Shown: positions 8,801 to 23,800 of the stretch, piece after piece | How positions within the stretch are numbered: the first letter of the stretch is position 1 | Layout of the letters: every line of letters begins with the position of its first letter | NCBI RefSeq assembly: GCF_019578655.1 | Contig: NC_063261.1 | Span: 806,001-870,000, forward strand | Length of the DNA stretch: 64,000 nt | Direction: 5' to 3' | DNA from: Ricinus communis | Taxonomy: Eukaryota; Streptophyta; Magnoliopsida; Malpighiales; Euphorbiaceae | The notes under the pieces: generated by a model | What the model saw: only the letters and a program-made list of their open reading frames with translations | What the model was told of the DNA's origin: nothing | Database searches by the model: none | Translations under genes and position numbers: made by a program

Positions 8801-11800
8801 CTTTTAAACCCTTCGGATACTACTTGTAAAGTAGTCCTAATTACATGAATCCTAAAATAGAGAACAAAAAGGATTAATGCTTTTCAAGATTGACAAGGAT
8901 GCAAAATAAGATCTGCAGAAAAAAATTGAAGAATAAGAAAAGTTCCAATTACAAAATTTAGCTAGCCATTCTAGCAATGCCTTTTACGTATATACTTTAT
9001 GCAACTTTCTACTTGAAGGTTATGATGAAACAAGATTAACATGAAGAAGTTTTGGGTAGGCATGGATGATCACCTTAGACATAATTTAAGGAAAATATAG
9101 AATAATTATTATGTAGCTCTAGTTGCAAAATTAACAAATATGAACCTAAAATGTTTGCAAGATGGGCAACTTATAGAGGCCATCCTCGGTCTTGAAAGTT
9201 GTTGTCTAATCATTACCCATCTAATGTGTGCTTGGTGCTACCATTTAAATTGCTTATATCATTAGCATGAGGAGTAGGAAACTGTAATTGGCAATGACTT
9301 TATTAATGGTCCGACTATAAACACATACAACAAAGTGCTATCTTTCTTTGTGAATGAATCACTTGTAGTAAAGCTAGAATAAATATTGGACAACACTTCT
9401 GTTAATGAATTTCTTGAGCTCATTTGTCTTTTAAGTTGTGCTGTGCTCATTAAGGTTCTTATGATATGTTTTAAGATCTAGCAATTGGGCTCTTGTGGCA
9501 AGATCAATGATATGTCAAAATTGGTTTACAGTGGGAAGGGAGCATAATTTTACATGTTTGGTGTACATTAGAAAAGCTGGATGATATTCTAACACTAAGA
9601 TTCTGTCATTTCTTTCATAGGAACAAATAATTACTTCTGATATCTAGTCTCTTATACAAGTGATTTTGAATGGAGTTGAAATGCCACATCATCCTATAAC
9701 AACCATTACAACTAAAAGATACAAGTATGAATCGATGTCTTTTTAGAAAGCCATACATCCTCAATCATGATAGTACTCATTCTCCTTTTGTAGAACTTCA
9801 ATTGGTAGTTAAACTTGCCCATTTTCTTGGTTGATTTATTGCAATTTTCCTGTAGATTTTGATTTGGATGAATAATCCTGATTGGATTCACATGGTTGTG
9901 TTATGGCTTTGTCTAGCAAATCCCCTTTGACTTTTCAAGCAAAATTTTTTCTTTGCATAAAATTTTTTAATTTGGTTGTAGATATGTTCTTATAAATTTT
10001 ATAGGTTGTACTAATAGTGTACCATTGTGATTACTACCAAGGATTCTAATGCAACTTAGAGGACAACAAAACCTCAATTCCATAACTCAATGTGGTTAAG
10101 AAAGAGAACATTAAAGCTGAACCTGCTTTGTGTTAGAAGTTGTATTTGTCCCACATCGCTAAGTTACTAGGCCATTTTGTGCATATATATGGATCAGGCA
10201 CCCTCTTCCTTTGAGCTAGTCTTTGGGAATGAGTTCTATCCAAGCCTATTTATCATGGTATCAGTTTTGTTTGCGAAGACTGGTTTGTGCTCAATTCATT
10301 TGCATGTCATGCTAAGTGCGAGGGAGAGTGTTGGAAGTTGTTTTTGTACCACATCGCAAATTACTAGGCTGTTATGGTGTATATATGTGGATTGGACACT
10401 CTTTCTTTGAGTTAACTTTTCGGAATGAGTTCTACCCAAACCTATTTATTAGATCCTAAAAACTTAATAAAATATGATATTAAAAGTGATAAATATTTTC
10501 TGTGTTTTCATTAATGATTGTTACATATATATATATACAAGCTACCTCTCTAATATAGGAATCCAAATCAAATGGTGATTCCTAATTAAATCCCTAATTA
10601 TTCTCCTATTTCATATAGTTGTACATTCTTAATTAATATACAATAGCTGTAACACTCCCCCTCAAGCCGGGGCATAGATATCGGCCACGCACAGCTTGTT
10701 ATGGAGATAATCAACCCTAACCCCATTTAGAACTTTTGTAAAGATATCTCCCAACTGTCTTATTTTCACATTTGCTGTAGAAACCAATTATTGCTGAATT
10801 TTTTCACGAACGAAATGACAATCAATCTCAATATGAAGTGCAACTTGGTTGTCACACTATAACCTAGTCGGTACTGAGATCTTAAGTCTCACTTCAGTGA
10901 GGAGCTGATATATCCACTCTCACACACAGACTTGGCCATGGCCCTGGATTCTGATTTTGCACTCGAACGCGAGACAATGTTTTGCTTCTTGCTTTTTCAT
11001 GAAACCAAATTTCCTCCACATACACGATAGTCTGAAGTAGATCTTCGATCTTCCTTGCACCTTGCCCAGTTAGCATTTGAAAAACATTCACTCCTAGTAA
11101 GACTGTGGTTGCTTACATGATTCCTCGCCCAAGTGCTCCTTTCAAATAGCACAAAATTTGCTTTACAGCTTTCCAGTGATTGACAGTTGGAGAAGACATA
11201 TACTTTCTTACCACGCTGATAGAATAAGCAATATTAGGACGAATCACAGTAAGATAGTTTAACTTCCCAACTAATCTTATGTATCTCTCAGGATCTTCAA
11301 ACAACTCACCATCTTTTGTAAGCTGCAAATTAGGAACCATTGGAGTGCTACATGGCTTAGCCCCCAATTTCCCTTTTTTGAAGAATAAGTCAAGCACATA
11401 CTTTCTTTGAGATAAGAGAATCCCTTTCTTACTCCTCGTTACTTCAACACTTAAAAAATACTTTAGAGCCTCTTAAATCCTTTGTATGAAATTGACCATG
11501 AAGAAGAGATTTGAGTGATGAAATCCCATCGGTATCATTCCCAGTAATGATAATGTCATCAACATAAACAACTAATAAGATGATTCCAATTGTAGACTGC
11601 TTGCAGAATATAAAATGATTTAACTTACGTTTTTTCATGCCAAACTTCTTAATAGCTTGACTAAACTTCCCAAACCAGGCCCTGAGACTTTGTTTCAATT
11701 CATACAAGCATTTATAAAGACGACAAACTTTCCCATGCTCCCCATGAGCAACAAAGCCAGGAGAAAAAGTGAATATCTAACTGATGAAAAGACCAGTTAT

Positions 11801-14800
11801 GTAGCTGCTAGAGAAATGAATAACCTGACAGAAGTAAGTTTAGTAACAGGAGAAAAAGTGTCAAAACAATCAACTCCATGTGTTCTAGTATATCCTTTAG
11901 CAACAAGTCGAGCTTTTAACCTAGCAACAGTCCCATTAGGATTGACTTTAACTGCAAATACCCATTTACATCTAATAGCTTTTCCACCTGTAGATAAGTT
12001 TACGGGAGTCCAAGTACCATTATCATCTAAGGCAATCATCTCTTCAATCATAGCATTATGTCATCCAGGATGAGATAGAGCTTCATGAACAGTTTTAGGA
12101 ATAGAAACAGAATCAAGAGAAGTAATAAAAGAATAAGAGGATGGTGACAAATGGTTCTGTGACATAAAATAGGATATTGGATAAGTGCATTGACGTTTAC
12201 CTTTACAGAGAGCAATAGGAAGATCATCATTAGAGTTGGGAGTCGGATCTGATAACAAAAGCACCGGCGCAGGACATGGAGCAGGAGGACTAGGGTTCAG
12301 GAGCAGGGTCATGAGCAGGAACAAGATCAAGAAGTTGTTGACGACGAGAATAAACTTGCATTATAGGAGGCTTAAACAAAGCAGAGGGAGGAAAATCAGT
12401 AACAGTATATATTAGTAAATCATCATCCTCCCCCTGATGAATAGAACTTGAAGATGAAGCAAATGATTTTTTTGTTCTAGAAAGGTAACATCAGCTGGCA
12501 TAAGGTATTTATTAAGACTAGAACAGTAACATCTATAGCCTTTTTGCATAGGTGAGTACCTAAGAAAGATACATTTGAGAGATTTGGGATCAAGTTTTGT
12601 AACCTGAGGTCGAACATCCCGAACAAAACAAGTACAATCAAATATCCTAGTTTCTATAGGAAATAATGACTTGTTAGGAAAGAGAACATAAAAAGGAGTA
12701 TTACCAGAAAGGACAGATGAGGACATACGATTAATAAAAATTAGGCTATAGACACTGCACCAGCCCAAAAATGTTTAGGGACCTGCATTTGAAACAACAA
12801 AGCTCTAGCAGTCTTAAGAAGATGTCTGTTTTTTCTTTTAGTAACCCCATTCTGAGATGGTGTATTTACACAAGAAGTTTGATGAACAATGCCATGTTGA
12901 ACCATATAATTTTGAAAGCATTCTGATAAGTATTCCTTAGCATTATCACTTCACAAAATTTGAACAGGCACATCAAATTGTGTTTTGATTTCAGTACAAA
13001 AAGTAGTAAAGTGAGAACAATTCTGAATGATTTTTCATAAAAAATAACCATGTTATTCGAGAATAATCATCAATAAAGGTAACAAAATACTTAAACCTAA
13101 TTTTAATACAACTGGACAAGGACCCTAAACATCTGAATAGACTAACTCAAAAGGAGCACTAGTTCGTTTATCGACTCTAAGACTCGAACTTTGACGATGG
13201 TGTTTAACAAGTTGGCAAGACTTACAATCTAATGAAGAGACTAGAAAACTGATGATAAAGTATCTTTAATATATTTAGTGAGGGATGACCCAACCGACAA
13301 TATGCTTCAAATGGGGTCACAGCTCTAGAACAAACTATAGATTTTGGTACTTGTGTATTAAGAATGTAAAGGCCTCCAGACTCATGTTCTTTACCAACAA
13401 TCTTCTTCTTCATAAGATCCTGAAATAGATAGAATTCAGAAAAGAATGAGACACAACAGTTAAAAGAACGAGTGAGTTTACTGACAGAGACTAGATTAAA
13501 AGACAAATAAGGTAAATTTAGAACAAACTGGAAATGAATTGATGGTGTTGGAATAATTGGGGTAGACCTTAGAACACGAGATGTAGACTCATCTGCTAAA
13601 GTAACTGTAGTGCTAGGACTGTGTGATTTAAAGGAAGAAAATAGATTAGAGCTACTTGTTATGTGATCTGTGCCCCATAATCAATGATCCATTTGGAAAA
13701 TGAGGAAACACCACGTGCTCATTTTACCTGAATCAACGATAGTAGTAATAGAGATAGACGAAGATTTTAGAGATTCCTAGTGTTGTGAAAATTTGGCATA
13801 CTCATCTAGAGATACTAGAATAGACTTGGGAGCATCATTACTAGATGTAACATGTGCTGACTAGTTTGACTGATTCTTGTGTTGCAACTTTTTACAATCC
13901 TTCTTCACATGTCCTGGCTTATGACAATAGTAACAGACAATATTTCTTGAATCCTGACCTCAAGTACCAAGATTACTAGAGTACTATTAAACTGAACATA
14001 TGCTAAATTTTCAGTGCGGAGTATCCTACTAAAAACTTCTTCCAATGAAGATATAGTCAGGATTTGAGATTTGGCACCCTCAAACTCAAAAGGAAGACTA
14101 GCCAAGAAACTCATAACCGCCATCTTTTTTCTCTCTGAGCTTGTTGAACTTTCACATCCATACTAAATGGAAGTAACATAATAAGTTCCTAATGTGTCTT
14201 CTTAAAATCCATAAAGTAGTCGGTGAGAGTTCTGTCATCTTTTTTTTCTCGGAAAATGACTTGACATACCTCATAAGTACGTTTGATATTTCCCTTCCTA
14301 GAGTACACAAACTCCAAATAATTCATCAATTCTTTCACAAACTCACAATGGTTAATTAGCCCAACCACCTCACTGTCAATAGAATTACGTATTTGCAAAA
14401 GCAAATGAGCATCATCTCTTAATCACGAGGCTTTTGAATCATTATTAGGTGGATCATTGGTTAAGTGATTATCCACAGAAATACTCCACAAATAGAGTCG
14501 GACAATTTTACTCCAATCTGAGTAAGTAGATCTATAAGTTTATGTTCTGTGATTTTAGACATCACAGGAACAAAATCAAACACAGCGATTGAATTTTTCT
14601 CCTCCATATTATGAAAAATGGACTGAATAACAAAACAATAACCTCAACACAATCAAAGAGCTTCAAGAAACAAACCCTGTCTCAGAGAAGATCTCACACC
14701 AGACAACCCAAACAGGCAGAAGGGGCTGCTGTACAAACTAAGGTGATCAAAGCGACGGAAAAAAGATGGGATTCTGGTGTCTCACGCGCCGACACATCAA

Positions 14801-17800
14801 ACTACAGCAGAATTTTTGTAGGGGCGCATGTGGGTCACGCTCAAGGGTTCCAGCGATGAAACTTCTGGTGAAGGCTAATCGGCGACTGGTGCTCCTCCTG
14901 GTGCCGACGGTGAGAATGCAGACCACTAAAAATAGGAGACTCCAACAATCCTAAACCCCCTCTCCCTAGATTTTCTTCTAATCTCAGACGTACAAGCCTC
15001 TAATACCATGAAAATTAATAAACTCTAATATTAAGAGATAAATATTTTTTGTGTTTTCATTAATGATTGTTACATTTATATATATACAAGCTACCTTTCT
15101 AATATATGAATCCAAATCAACTAGTGATTCCTAATTAAATCTCTAATTATTCTCTTATTTTTTATAGTTGTATATTCCTAATTAATATACAATAGCTGTA
15201 ACAGATACCAAATGGATATAACACCAATACAACGAGAAAAGAAATATAGAAAAAACACATCAAAAGACTTTCTAAATTATTAATACTTTAATGTGCTCAT
15301 TAACAGCCTAAATCCCAATTGTTTAGGCACTGAGACTAATTACAAAGTAGGAAAAACCAATCTAAGAAGAATACGGAAACTATTTTTGCTGTTGCTAATA
15401 CTAAATCCTAAAATAATTAGGCCTAACCACTTAAAAAATCCTAAACTTTGGACATTTTTAACAATTTTAACTAATTCCTTTAAAATTTCAAAATTAGTAA
15501 TATACTAAGATCTTTTTCTTCAATTCTAGAATTCGGCAAATTTTTTCTAGCTAAAACACTGAGGTGGCACTAGAATTTAAAAAAATTGATGAGTCAGCAA
15601 TGCTGATTCGTCCAAACACTTTTAATTTTGTAAGTAGAACTAATATAAGGATAATAACTTTTTTCTCGGACATTTTATCAAATACCTTCAATGCACCAAT
15701 AAATTTCCAACTTTGACAATCTCAATCAACAGTTACTATTTCTGTCTTTTCTATTGTCACATTAAGCTAAAAATAACAAACAAGAATATGATTCCTTAAT
15801 AATGAAGTTTATAAGAAATACCAAAAACAATCAAAATTGTAATTTAATAGATAGATTTCCTAGAAGTCCATTTCCTAGTCTATGTCATCCTTGTGATATT
15901 GTATTTCTTATTTGTTGTAACCTAGACCTCACGGTGAAAACAATTGGCTATAAATTTATCCTGATGAAATCTTCACTAGTTTTTCTTTATTGAGAAACGT
16001 TACATATACTTATTTGTGGGAGTTGGTCATGTTTTCTTAAACCTTCTTTTGTATTTGCTGTGTATTAGTTGATGTGAGATTCTTTTTAATCATTGATATA
16101 CACATTTCCTGCTTGTGGCTATTGTAATCATTGTAGGCAGAGGCTAAAATACTTAGAGGACCGCACGAGGACTTGGAAAGTTACCTTGTGGCCATCGATC
16201 AGCTAAGAAGCAACATTCGTTTTTTCAGCAGTAGTAAAGGCTTTAAGAGCAGTGAGTCAGTGCTCAATAATGCAAATAGCTTACTTGCTAAAGCTATTTC
16301 GAAGCTAGAAGAGGAGTTTAGGCAGCTATTAGCATCTTACAGGTATGTACTGTGTGTGCTGAATGATGCATCTCATGTTTTATGTCAGGTACTTATTAAG
16401 TGCATTACTTTTGCCTTTCTAACCAGCTGGAGCTTGTACTTGGTAATCCGGAAATTTAATTTTGTGTTTGATCTCATATAAATTTAAAGAGCAACCTGTT
16501 TACTATTATTGAAAACAACCTACTTATATAACCTAGAAAGTATTTGACATTGTATACCCGATCTTCCTTCTCTTCCCAGGGCTAATGGATTTGTGTAATT
16601 CTTAAGAAACTTTTTGGGTTTAGCTTGGCTGTTCTAGGTATGTTTAGGCTGAATTATGAATATGCATCCAGATGATAATTTCTTTCATCTATATTCATTA
16701 TGTAAGATTCATAGAATACAATTATTTATATATTTAGCATTCAGTTCAGGTAAAAAAATCATCACGAACTTGAAGTTTTGTTGAGCGGTCATGCATTTGT
16801 CTGCACAATGCTTATGCTTTTATATGTGATATGATATTGATAGTAGATTCTCTAGTTTTTCTGCTTGAATTTATGATAGATTATTTGATGTTTCTGGATT
16901 GGGTATCTGGCTGATTGTTATCTGCTAATGTCCTTTCTGCAACCTTGCAACCCAAATATATTCATATGACTAATTTAGTTGCTTCTTTATTTCTAAACTT
17001 TCAGCAAGTCTGTTGAACCTGATCGTCTCTTTGAGTGCCTTCCTGAATCGATGCAACCATCAGCTGGATCGCCTTTAAACCATAACGGTGGCAGAAATCA
17101 TTCTGAGCAGCCAAATAATAATCCAGAAACTGGGGCTTTCAAACATCTTACTCTCATTCCTCCAAGGATTCTACCTTTGTTGCACGATTTAGCTCAACAA
17201 ATGGTTCAAGCTGGACATCAACAGCAGTTATTTAGTATTTACAGGTAAAGAGCTATTTTTCTTTTTTCTATTGTTTCTATTCTTTTGGATTTCATCAAGT
17301 CCACTTGTCTTTGTTGAAAATTTGCAAGTCTACTTCCTTCTTCCTCTCCATGGTCTCTAGCGAGAATAAGCAGCATTTATGAATTTTAAGTGCTGCACTA
17401 GACATTCTTTTCATGATTGGAATTGCTAGAATGTGGATATTCTATTGTAACAATATGTGGAGTCTCAGGCATTGATCATGAAAATCCCGTTTTCCTTTGG
17501 GGTCCACACAAGAATCAGACTTTTGGTTTTGTGCTCAACTTCATGGGATTCTGTATACCAAGTAAAGAGCACAACAGTTTGTATTATTAAAATTTGACAT
17601 AATTACATTTGTTTCCATCAAACCTTACCTCCTAATTAATACTTCATTCCCAAACAGGGGTTGAAGGTTTTAAAACTTTATAAAACCCTCAAAAACCTCC
17701 ATCCAAACAGGTCGTAAGTTTTGCTTGTTTAGGGTCTCCTTTGAAGACTGTTGTATCTAATGATAGCCATCCAGTGATATTATGCACTCCATCAACCCCG

Positions 17801-20800
17801 AGTGATTTGACAAACCAATGCCTTTGCCAACCAACCTATCTCACTTTTTTTTTTTTCCTTTTTTTTAACCATGTTTATAAGCGACCAAAATCATTTGTAT
17901 TAGGAGTGCATTAGTCACATTAATATCCTATTATATGCAACCCTAGAGGAAGGCCAATAGGTGATCAAATGAGTCCTGTGTATTTGGGTACACTTGTGTC
18001 GTAGGCCACAGGTGCAGCCATGTGCTGGCCACATGGCTATCGCATCATTTTACTCTTCGGAAGAATTAAATTGCAATAGGAGCTGCACAGAAGACGCAAA
18101 AGTAGAAGTGATATGGATAAGGAAAAGTAGAGAAAAGCAAAACATAAAGAATCCAGAAATTTAGAATTTTAGTCTTGTATATAACAATTTCACTACCCAA
18201 GTGTATTTTGTAATTTCCAACTTTTATGGAGTAGTTCAGATTTCTATGGGAGAGTCATCATTTTATTATAAAGTCTTATTTAGGAGTCTTTATCGGTTTA
18301 GTTTCAATAGGAGTCCAAATTCAAGAGCAATAGAATTTCAAGTCTTTGATAATGATTTAGGTTTAGTTTGTCTGTAATAATGATTTAGGTTTAGTTTGTC
18401 TATAATACCCATGTTATGTTTCTATTCAGAGAGTTTTGTTGAATGAAAACGTGCAACTTCTGTAAGAACTTATAGTGTGAGCCTTAGAAGCTTTCTATCT
18501 TCTCTTTGTTTTCTACCTATTCAGATTCAAAAATTTGCAATTGAATTCAATTTTAGCTTTTAAATTTCAATTTTCCTTGTAAATTAGACACAAGATAGTT
18601 TTAAGCTAATGCGGTCCTATATCAGTTTGGTATCAGAGCCCCAGGATCTTAGTAGCTTGATGTTTTGATCTTCATCAACAATGGGGCAATTCGGAAGTTT
18701 TTTAAGGAAATAGTGATCTTGTAAAATCTCGTGATTGGATTAATAACCTTGAATCTTACTTTGATACAACTTCGAGGAAGAACGTAGGTGAGTTCTGCAA
18801 AGTGTATGTTGATCGGAGCTGCAAAATTATGGTGGTATAGCATTGAGTATGAGAGGCAAATATTGTGATAGCCACATTTTAATACAGTCTATATGCCAAT
18901 CAACTAGTCTATATGTCCAGCTGGCATTGTGAATAGTTAATTAAGAATTGACGTGATATTAGATAATTTTAGGCAAAAACTGATTAGAGTATATGAGCTA
19001 AAGTGTGGTGCTTATTTTAGGCCTTAAGTAATTGCGAGAAATGGGTAAAGTTTGAAAAATTAAATTAGTTTCTTGATTGTTGAGTTGAACTTGCTCAACT
19101 TGGCTCCTTGGTTATCAGGATATCAACCAAACACATAAAGAATACACATAAAAAGTAGAGGCAAAAGCGAGGTATCATCTGCTAGGCAGACATTTATTTG
19201 AAAAGAAATTGAAAATACCTGAGTTTATGGAAAGGAATTATTTTGAGTATTGTTATTCTCCCTTTCCAGTGTGCTGTTCTCTTCTTTCTTTTGACAAGAT
19301 TTAATATATTCATAATAATACATGGAGACTGCCCTATGGCACTCTGGCCCTGTCATTGCCTGCTAGAGAGTTGTTCAATCATGTTAGCAGAACATTACAT
19401 AAATATTATAGGTTTCAATTTGTGGTCATTTCCATTTGGCTTATTGCTTTCTTGTCTTCTGTTCAGGGATACCCGCTCTTCAGTTTTGGAAGAAAGCCTC
19501 CACAAGTTAGGAGTAGAAAAACTCAGCAAAGAGGATGTCCAAAAGATGCAATGGGAGGTGTTGGAGGCCAAGATTGGGAATTGGATACATTTTATGCGCA
19601 TTGCTGTAAGAAATTACTGAACTTAGCAAATGTTTGAATTTTAGTATATTATGCTTCCTCCTATTGAAATGTTGTTGTGCAGGTGAAAGTCCTGTTTGCT
19701 GGAGAAAGAAGAGTTTGTGACCAAATATTTGAGGGGTTCGATTCTCTTCGAGATCAGTGTTTTGCTGGATGTACTGCTAGTAGTGTCTCAATGCTTCTTA
19801 GTTTTGGGGAGGCAATTGCCAGAAGCAAAAGATCACCTGAAAAGTTATTTGTACTTCTAGACATGTATGAGATTATGAGAGAACTTCATTCAGAGGTATG
19901 GTTAATGCTACAAGTTTGTGAGGGTGCAATTTGTTTACTTGTAATGTGATTCACACAAAGAGATGGGGTGGTAAGTATATTGAAGTTTAAACCTGATCGA
20001 CTTGTAAATCTCTCCTTTCTTTTGGATGCTGGCATGAAAGTTGGAAACATCTTCTAGATAAAGAATTAGCACGTATGAGAGAATGAGTAGAAACTGGGGC
20101 CATTTGGATGATTTTGCACTTAATTTTTGCGAAAACTGGTTTGCTAAATTTTGTAATGTCATTTAACACACAACCACTTGTGATGTCAATCCTTTCTCCA
20201 TTGTTATGGCACTTTTAAGCATTTTCATCTAGATTTAGGCTTCTTAGTAGTTGCGTAAAAGCATTTGGTATATTCAAAGGTACACATTCTCTTGTCATGT
20301 TTCAAATTTGTCGCCAGAATAAGTTCTCATTTGGACTCATCAATCTATTTAATAAGTCAAGATTAGTATATTAAAAATCAGATTGAGATTCCCTTTTCCC
20401 AAGCTTCCTTGTTTGATATTTAATTTGACAGATTAGCATTTAGATTTTTGTTCCCACTAGACACGAATTAACTCATTTATGCTACTGATTTTTAATAAAA
20501 TTGTGAATGCAAACTCTGTCCATAGTGCATGTCTGAGTCTTTGTAGATGCTCAGGCTTAGGTGCTCAGTCTTCTTGATAAATATGTTAGAATGAGGGCTG
20601 CGTTAGAATGTACTGCAGGATATTTATTGACTATGATGTACTTATTTTCAGATTGAGGCTGTTTTCAAGGGTAAAGCTTGTGCAGAAATTAGGGAATCTA
20701 CATTTGGTTTGACTAAACGGCTTGCACAAACAGCTCAAGAAACATTTGGTGATTTTGAAGAAGCAGTTGAAAAGGATGCAACAAAAACTGCTGTATTGGA

Positions 20801-23800
20801 TGGAACGGTCCATCCCCTAACAAGCTATGTGATTAACTACGTGAAATTTCTATTCGAGTAAGTTTAGTTCATAATGCTTTCGATCCTCTAATGTTATCCG
20901 TAATAGTAATTTTAACAACTTAAATGTTATATGTTTTCTGTTTGTGGAGGCTATCTGCATATTGAAAAATCTTCAGGGAAACTGCTAAATTTGCTTTCTT
21001 TTTAATATATGCGATAGAACATTTAAGAATTATTCTTTTAAATAATTCAAATATGGATAATGTTCCTTAAAGTCTTGCATGTGGCTCCAACTAAAGCACA
21101 TTACAGAGAATATAGTTCAGCCTGAAAAATGTCTCTTTTACTTTAGCTTTATATTTGGCCAATCACCAATCCTGTTCTAAATATCTCTTATGAATAAGTC
21201 AGTATTTCTAGATAGTATCAAAAGGATGACAACTAAACATGTAAGTCTGATGTCATAAAAGGCATATGTTAGGGTTTTTGTTCTTTGTTTGGCCTCCACA
21301 CTTGCTTAGATACCAAGCGTACAGACAAAAGTCTTAATCTTTGAGGATACCCTGGTTTTGTAAATATTATTTGCAAAAGTAGATGTTATAATTTTGTTCA
21401 TGAAACAGGAAGGCGAAAAAAGGCTTGCAAAAAGAATTCCTGGAATGTGCAAATTCTAAAGTACTAGGCTACTTTTGGAATGAGAGTTTCAATGGAATTC
21501 ATGAAGTCAGCTTTTTTATAACATTATGATTGCACAGTTTTGTATAATCTCTATTGTTTGCTATACCAGAAAATTCATGGAAATAAAAGGTTATTTTGGA
21601 ATTAGAAACTTACAGAAGCCTTCATTTATAAAAACGAGTCCGTCGTATTGAGGGATTTAGTGGATGAGAAATTTGGAAATTCATTAGATTTTAGCTTCTA
21701 CTAAAACAATGGATTTTCTTGAAATGTCATTCTACAAAATTAATCAATTAAATTCCTCTACTCTGACATTACTTTGATTCTTTTGTCTTTAGAGTGAAAA
21801 TTATTTAGATAATACAATGAGGAAAGACCATATATCAGAGTTTTTTTCCAACAAATATTTTCAAATTCAACAAAGAAACCATTCGGAGTCCTTTTAGATG
21901 GGAAAAGATTGGAAAAGATGATTGCTAAAATTTTTTCACTAAATTTTTTTCAGTTTCTGCTACTTTATTGCAAATTTAATATGTTGTGAGATTACTGATA
22001 TTTTATATTCAACCTATAGAATCCTGGCATGCAGTTCAACAAAGAAAAAGACAAAAAGGAAAATTCCTGTGCCAATCTCTGTCTGATTATTTCATCCTCT
22101 ATTTCTTGATGTATGGGGTAGTTTATTGGTTTGGCTTGTTCGCATTTAGCATGGTACGGTCTTTATCTGAAATCTAGGATTAAGCTAGCCCTCCAAATGG
22201 CCCTCATTTTGACTCTCTTTAGTGGCATTATAAGAGTACATTGCTTTTAGTATTTACATTAAGCAAAATATTCTTCTCCCAGTCCCTTTTTTCTATTTCA
22301 AATATCATCTCTGTCATATGGTGTAACAACAGATATATATTTAAATATTCACCTGAAATCACTTGCTACAGCTATCAATCAACCTTGAAACAACTCTTTC
22401 AAGAATTTGAGAATGGAGCTGAAACAAGTTCACAGTTAGCTTCTGTGACGATGCGAATAATGCAGGCTCTTCAAACCAATCTTGATGGAAAATCTAAGCA
22501 GTATAAAGATCAAGCTTTGACTCACTTGTTTCTCATGAATAATATTCACTACATGGTCCGATCTGTGCGCAGGTGTGTGATATATGCATCTCTTGGAATT
22601 GCTTAAAAGTCTTACCCATTTCTATTGTGGATGCAAGAATTAGTGTATAATGTTTGTTTGCAGATCTGAAGCCAAGGATTTGTTAGGGGATGATTGGGTT
22701 CAAAGACATAGAAGGATTGTGCAACAGCATGCAAATCAATACAAAAGGAATGCATGGGCAAAGGTTTTTATTTTTCTCCCCCTTCTACTTGCTAATTGGA
22801 TTAGAACTACTAATTAATAAGAAAATTTTAATTTGTAGCATTTCTTAATGTTATCTAATCTTGTAATTTTATGTTTCTGAGTGGTGTTAAAATTCAAAGT
22901 GCCTTTAAGGTGCCAGTTATCAAATTGATCAAGGCGCTTGCTTAAAGAAAGTGAGGCATCAAGTTAGTAAGCCAATTGATTAGACATTTGAATTTTCAGG
23001 AAGATTCTTTAGGTTTGAGGGAAAAGTGGAAAGGTTATTGAGAGAAAGGGAGAAAGTGGTATATACTATAGTAAGAGAAAATTGGGATTACTATTTAATA
23101 AATGACACAGATACTCTTCTGCTCACTATATCCCTAAGGAGTAAGGACTAACTCATTTTATAATAGCAGGCTCATTATAATTTTTAAAGTACTAGTCAAA
23201 ATGAAAGTTCATTGTTTTGAATTTATCATGAAGGTTTTAGATAGATGGCATGATAATGCGTGCTGAAATTGAGATAGAGAGGGGACCTCTAATATTAGAT
23301 TAGCATTGAAAACTAGACAAAAAAATTACTAGAAAGAAAAAATTGATTATTTTTCATGTGTTCTTGAGAGTTGAGTGGTTCTTCCAGTCACAGGCAGTTT
23401 GAGTTTTTTAAACCATGATGTCCTATCTTCTTCCTGGTGAAAATTAACCTTGTCCACATCATATTCAATGGTTTGAAATTGATAATTTATCAATTGAATA
23501 TGTTAAAAGCTTGAAATTTCTTGTTGAACTTTCTTGCTTGAGTAGCCTAGATGGTAGCCATTGCTCTCATCGAAGATGAGATGAAAGTGCAAACCTCCTT
23601 TTCTGATTGTCAATCAAAATAAGTTCTTGTTCGAAGAAATTAAGTACTTCTCTCCATAAACTTTGAAGATATTGATATAAAAAAAGAATTGGCTCTTTGC
23701 TTATTAAATGTTGTGCTTTCAGATTCTCCAGTGTCTGTCTGCACAAGGCTTAACATCATCAGGGGGTGGTAGTGCAGTACCTGGCGAGGGAGGAAGTGGA

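Larger units (their letters stand above)
10131..10451 (+). mobile_element. TRIM (terminal-repeat retrotransposon in miniature)
   Basis: Two similar ~124-bp repeats (10131-10255 and 10329-10451) start TGTTRGAAGTTGT and contain CCACATCGC and TACTAGGC. They flank a 73-bp interior. The left repeat ends CA and is followed at once by TGGTATCAG (10256-10264), complementary to the initiator tRNA-Met 3' end. The interior ends in the purine tract GCGAGGGAGAG before the right repeat. It has no coding capacity, as expected for TRIMs, so it needs enzymes from other elements. A 5-bp target duplication was not found, perhaps because the Copia element abuts the right end. Confidence 0.85.
10457..15203 (-). 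mobile_element. Ty1/Copia retrotransposon, reversed, in EXO70A1 intron 2
   Basis: Complete but dead element of about 4.75 kb. On the minus strand its order is 5' LTR (15203-15009), PBS, gag with zinc knuckle, gag-pre-integrase, integrase, RT, RNase H, polypurine tract, 3' LTR (10654-10457). That order (INT before RT) defines Copia. Likely target duplication: GATCC at 10452-10456 versus GATAC at 15204-15208 (4 of 5 bases). By eye the two ~196-bp LTRs differ at roughly 20 positions, so the insertion is old. It lies antisense to the host gene, an orientation often tolerated in introns. Confidence 0.9.

Noticed and set aside
18628..18640. Possible tRNA gene end
   Set aside because: TGGTATCAGAGC is a primer binding site. 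No tRNA arms surround it.
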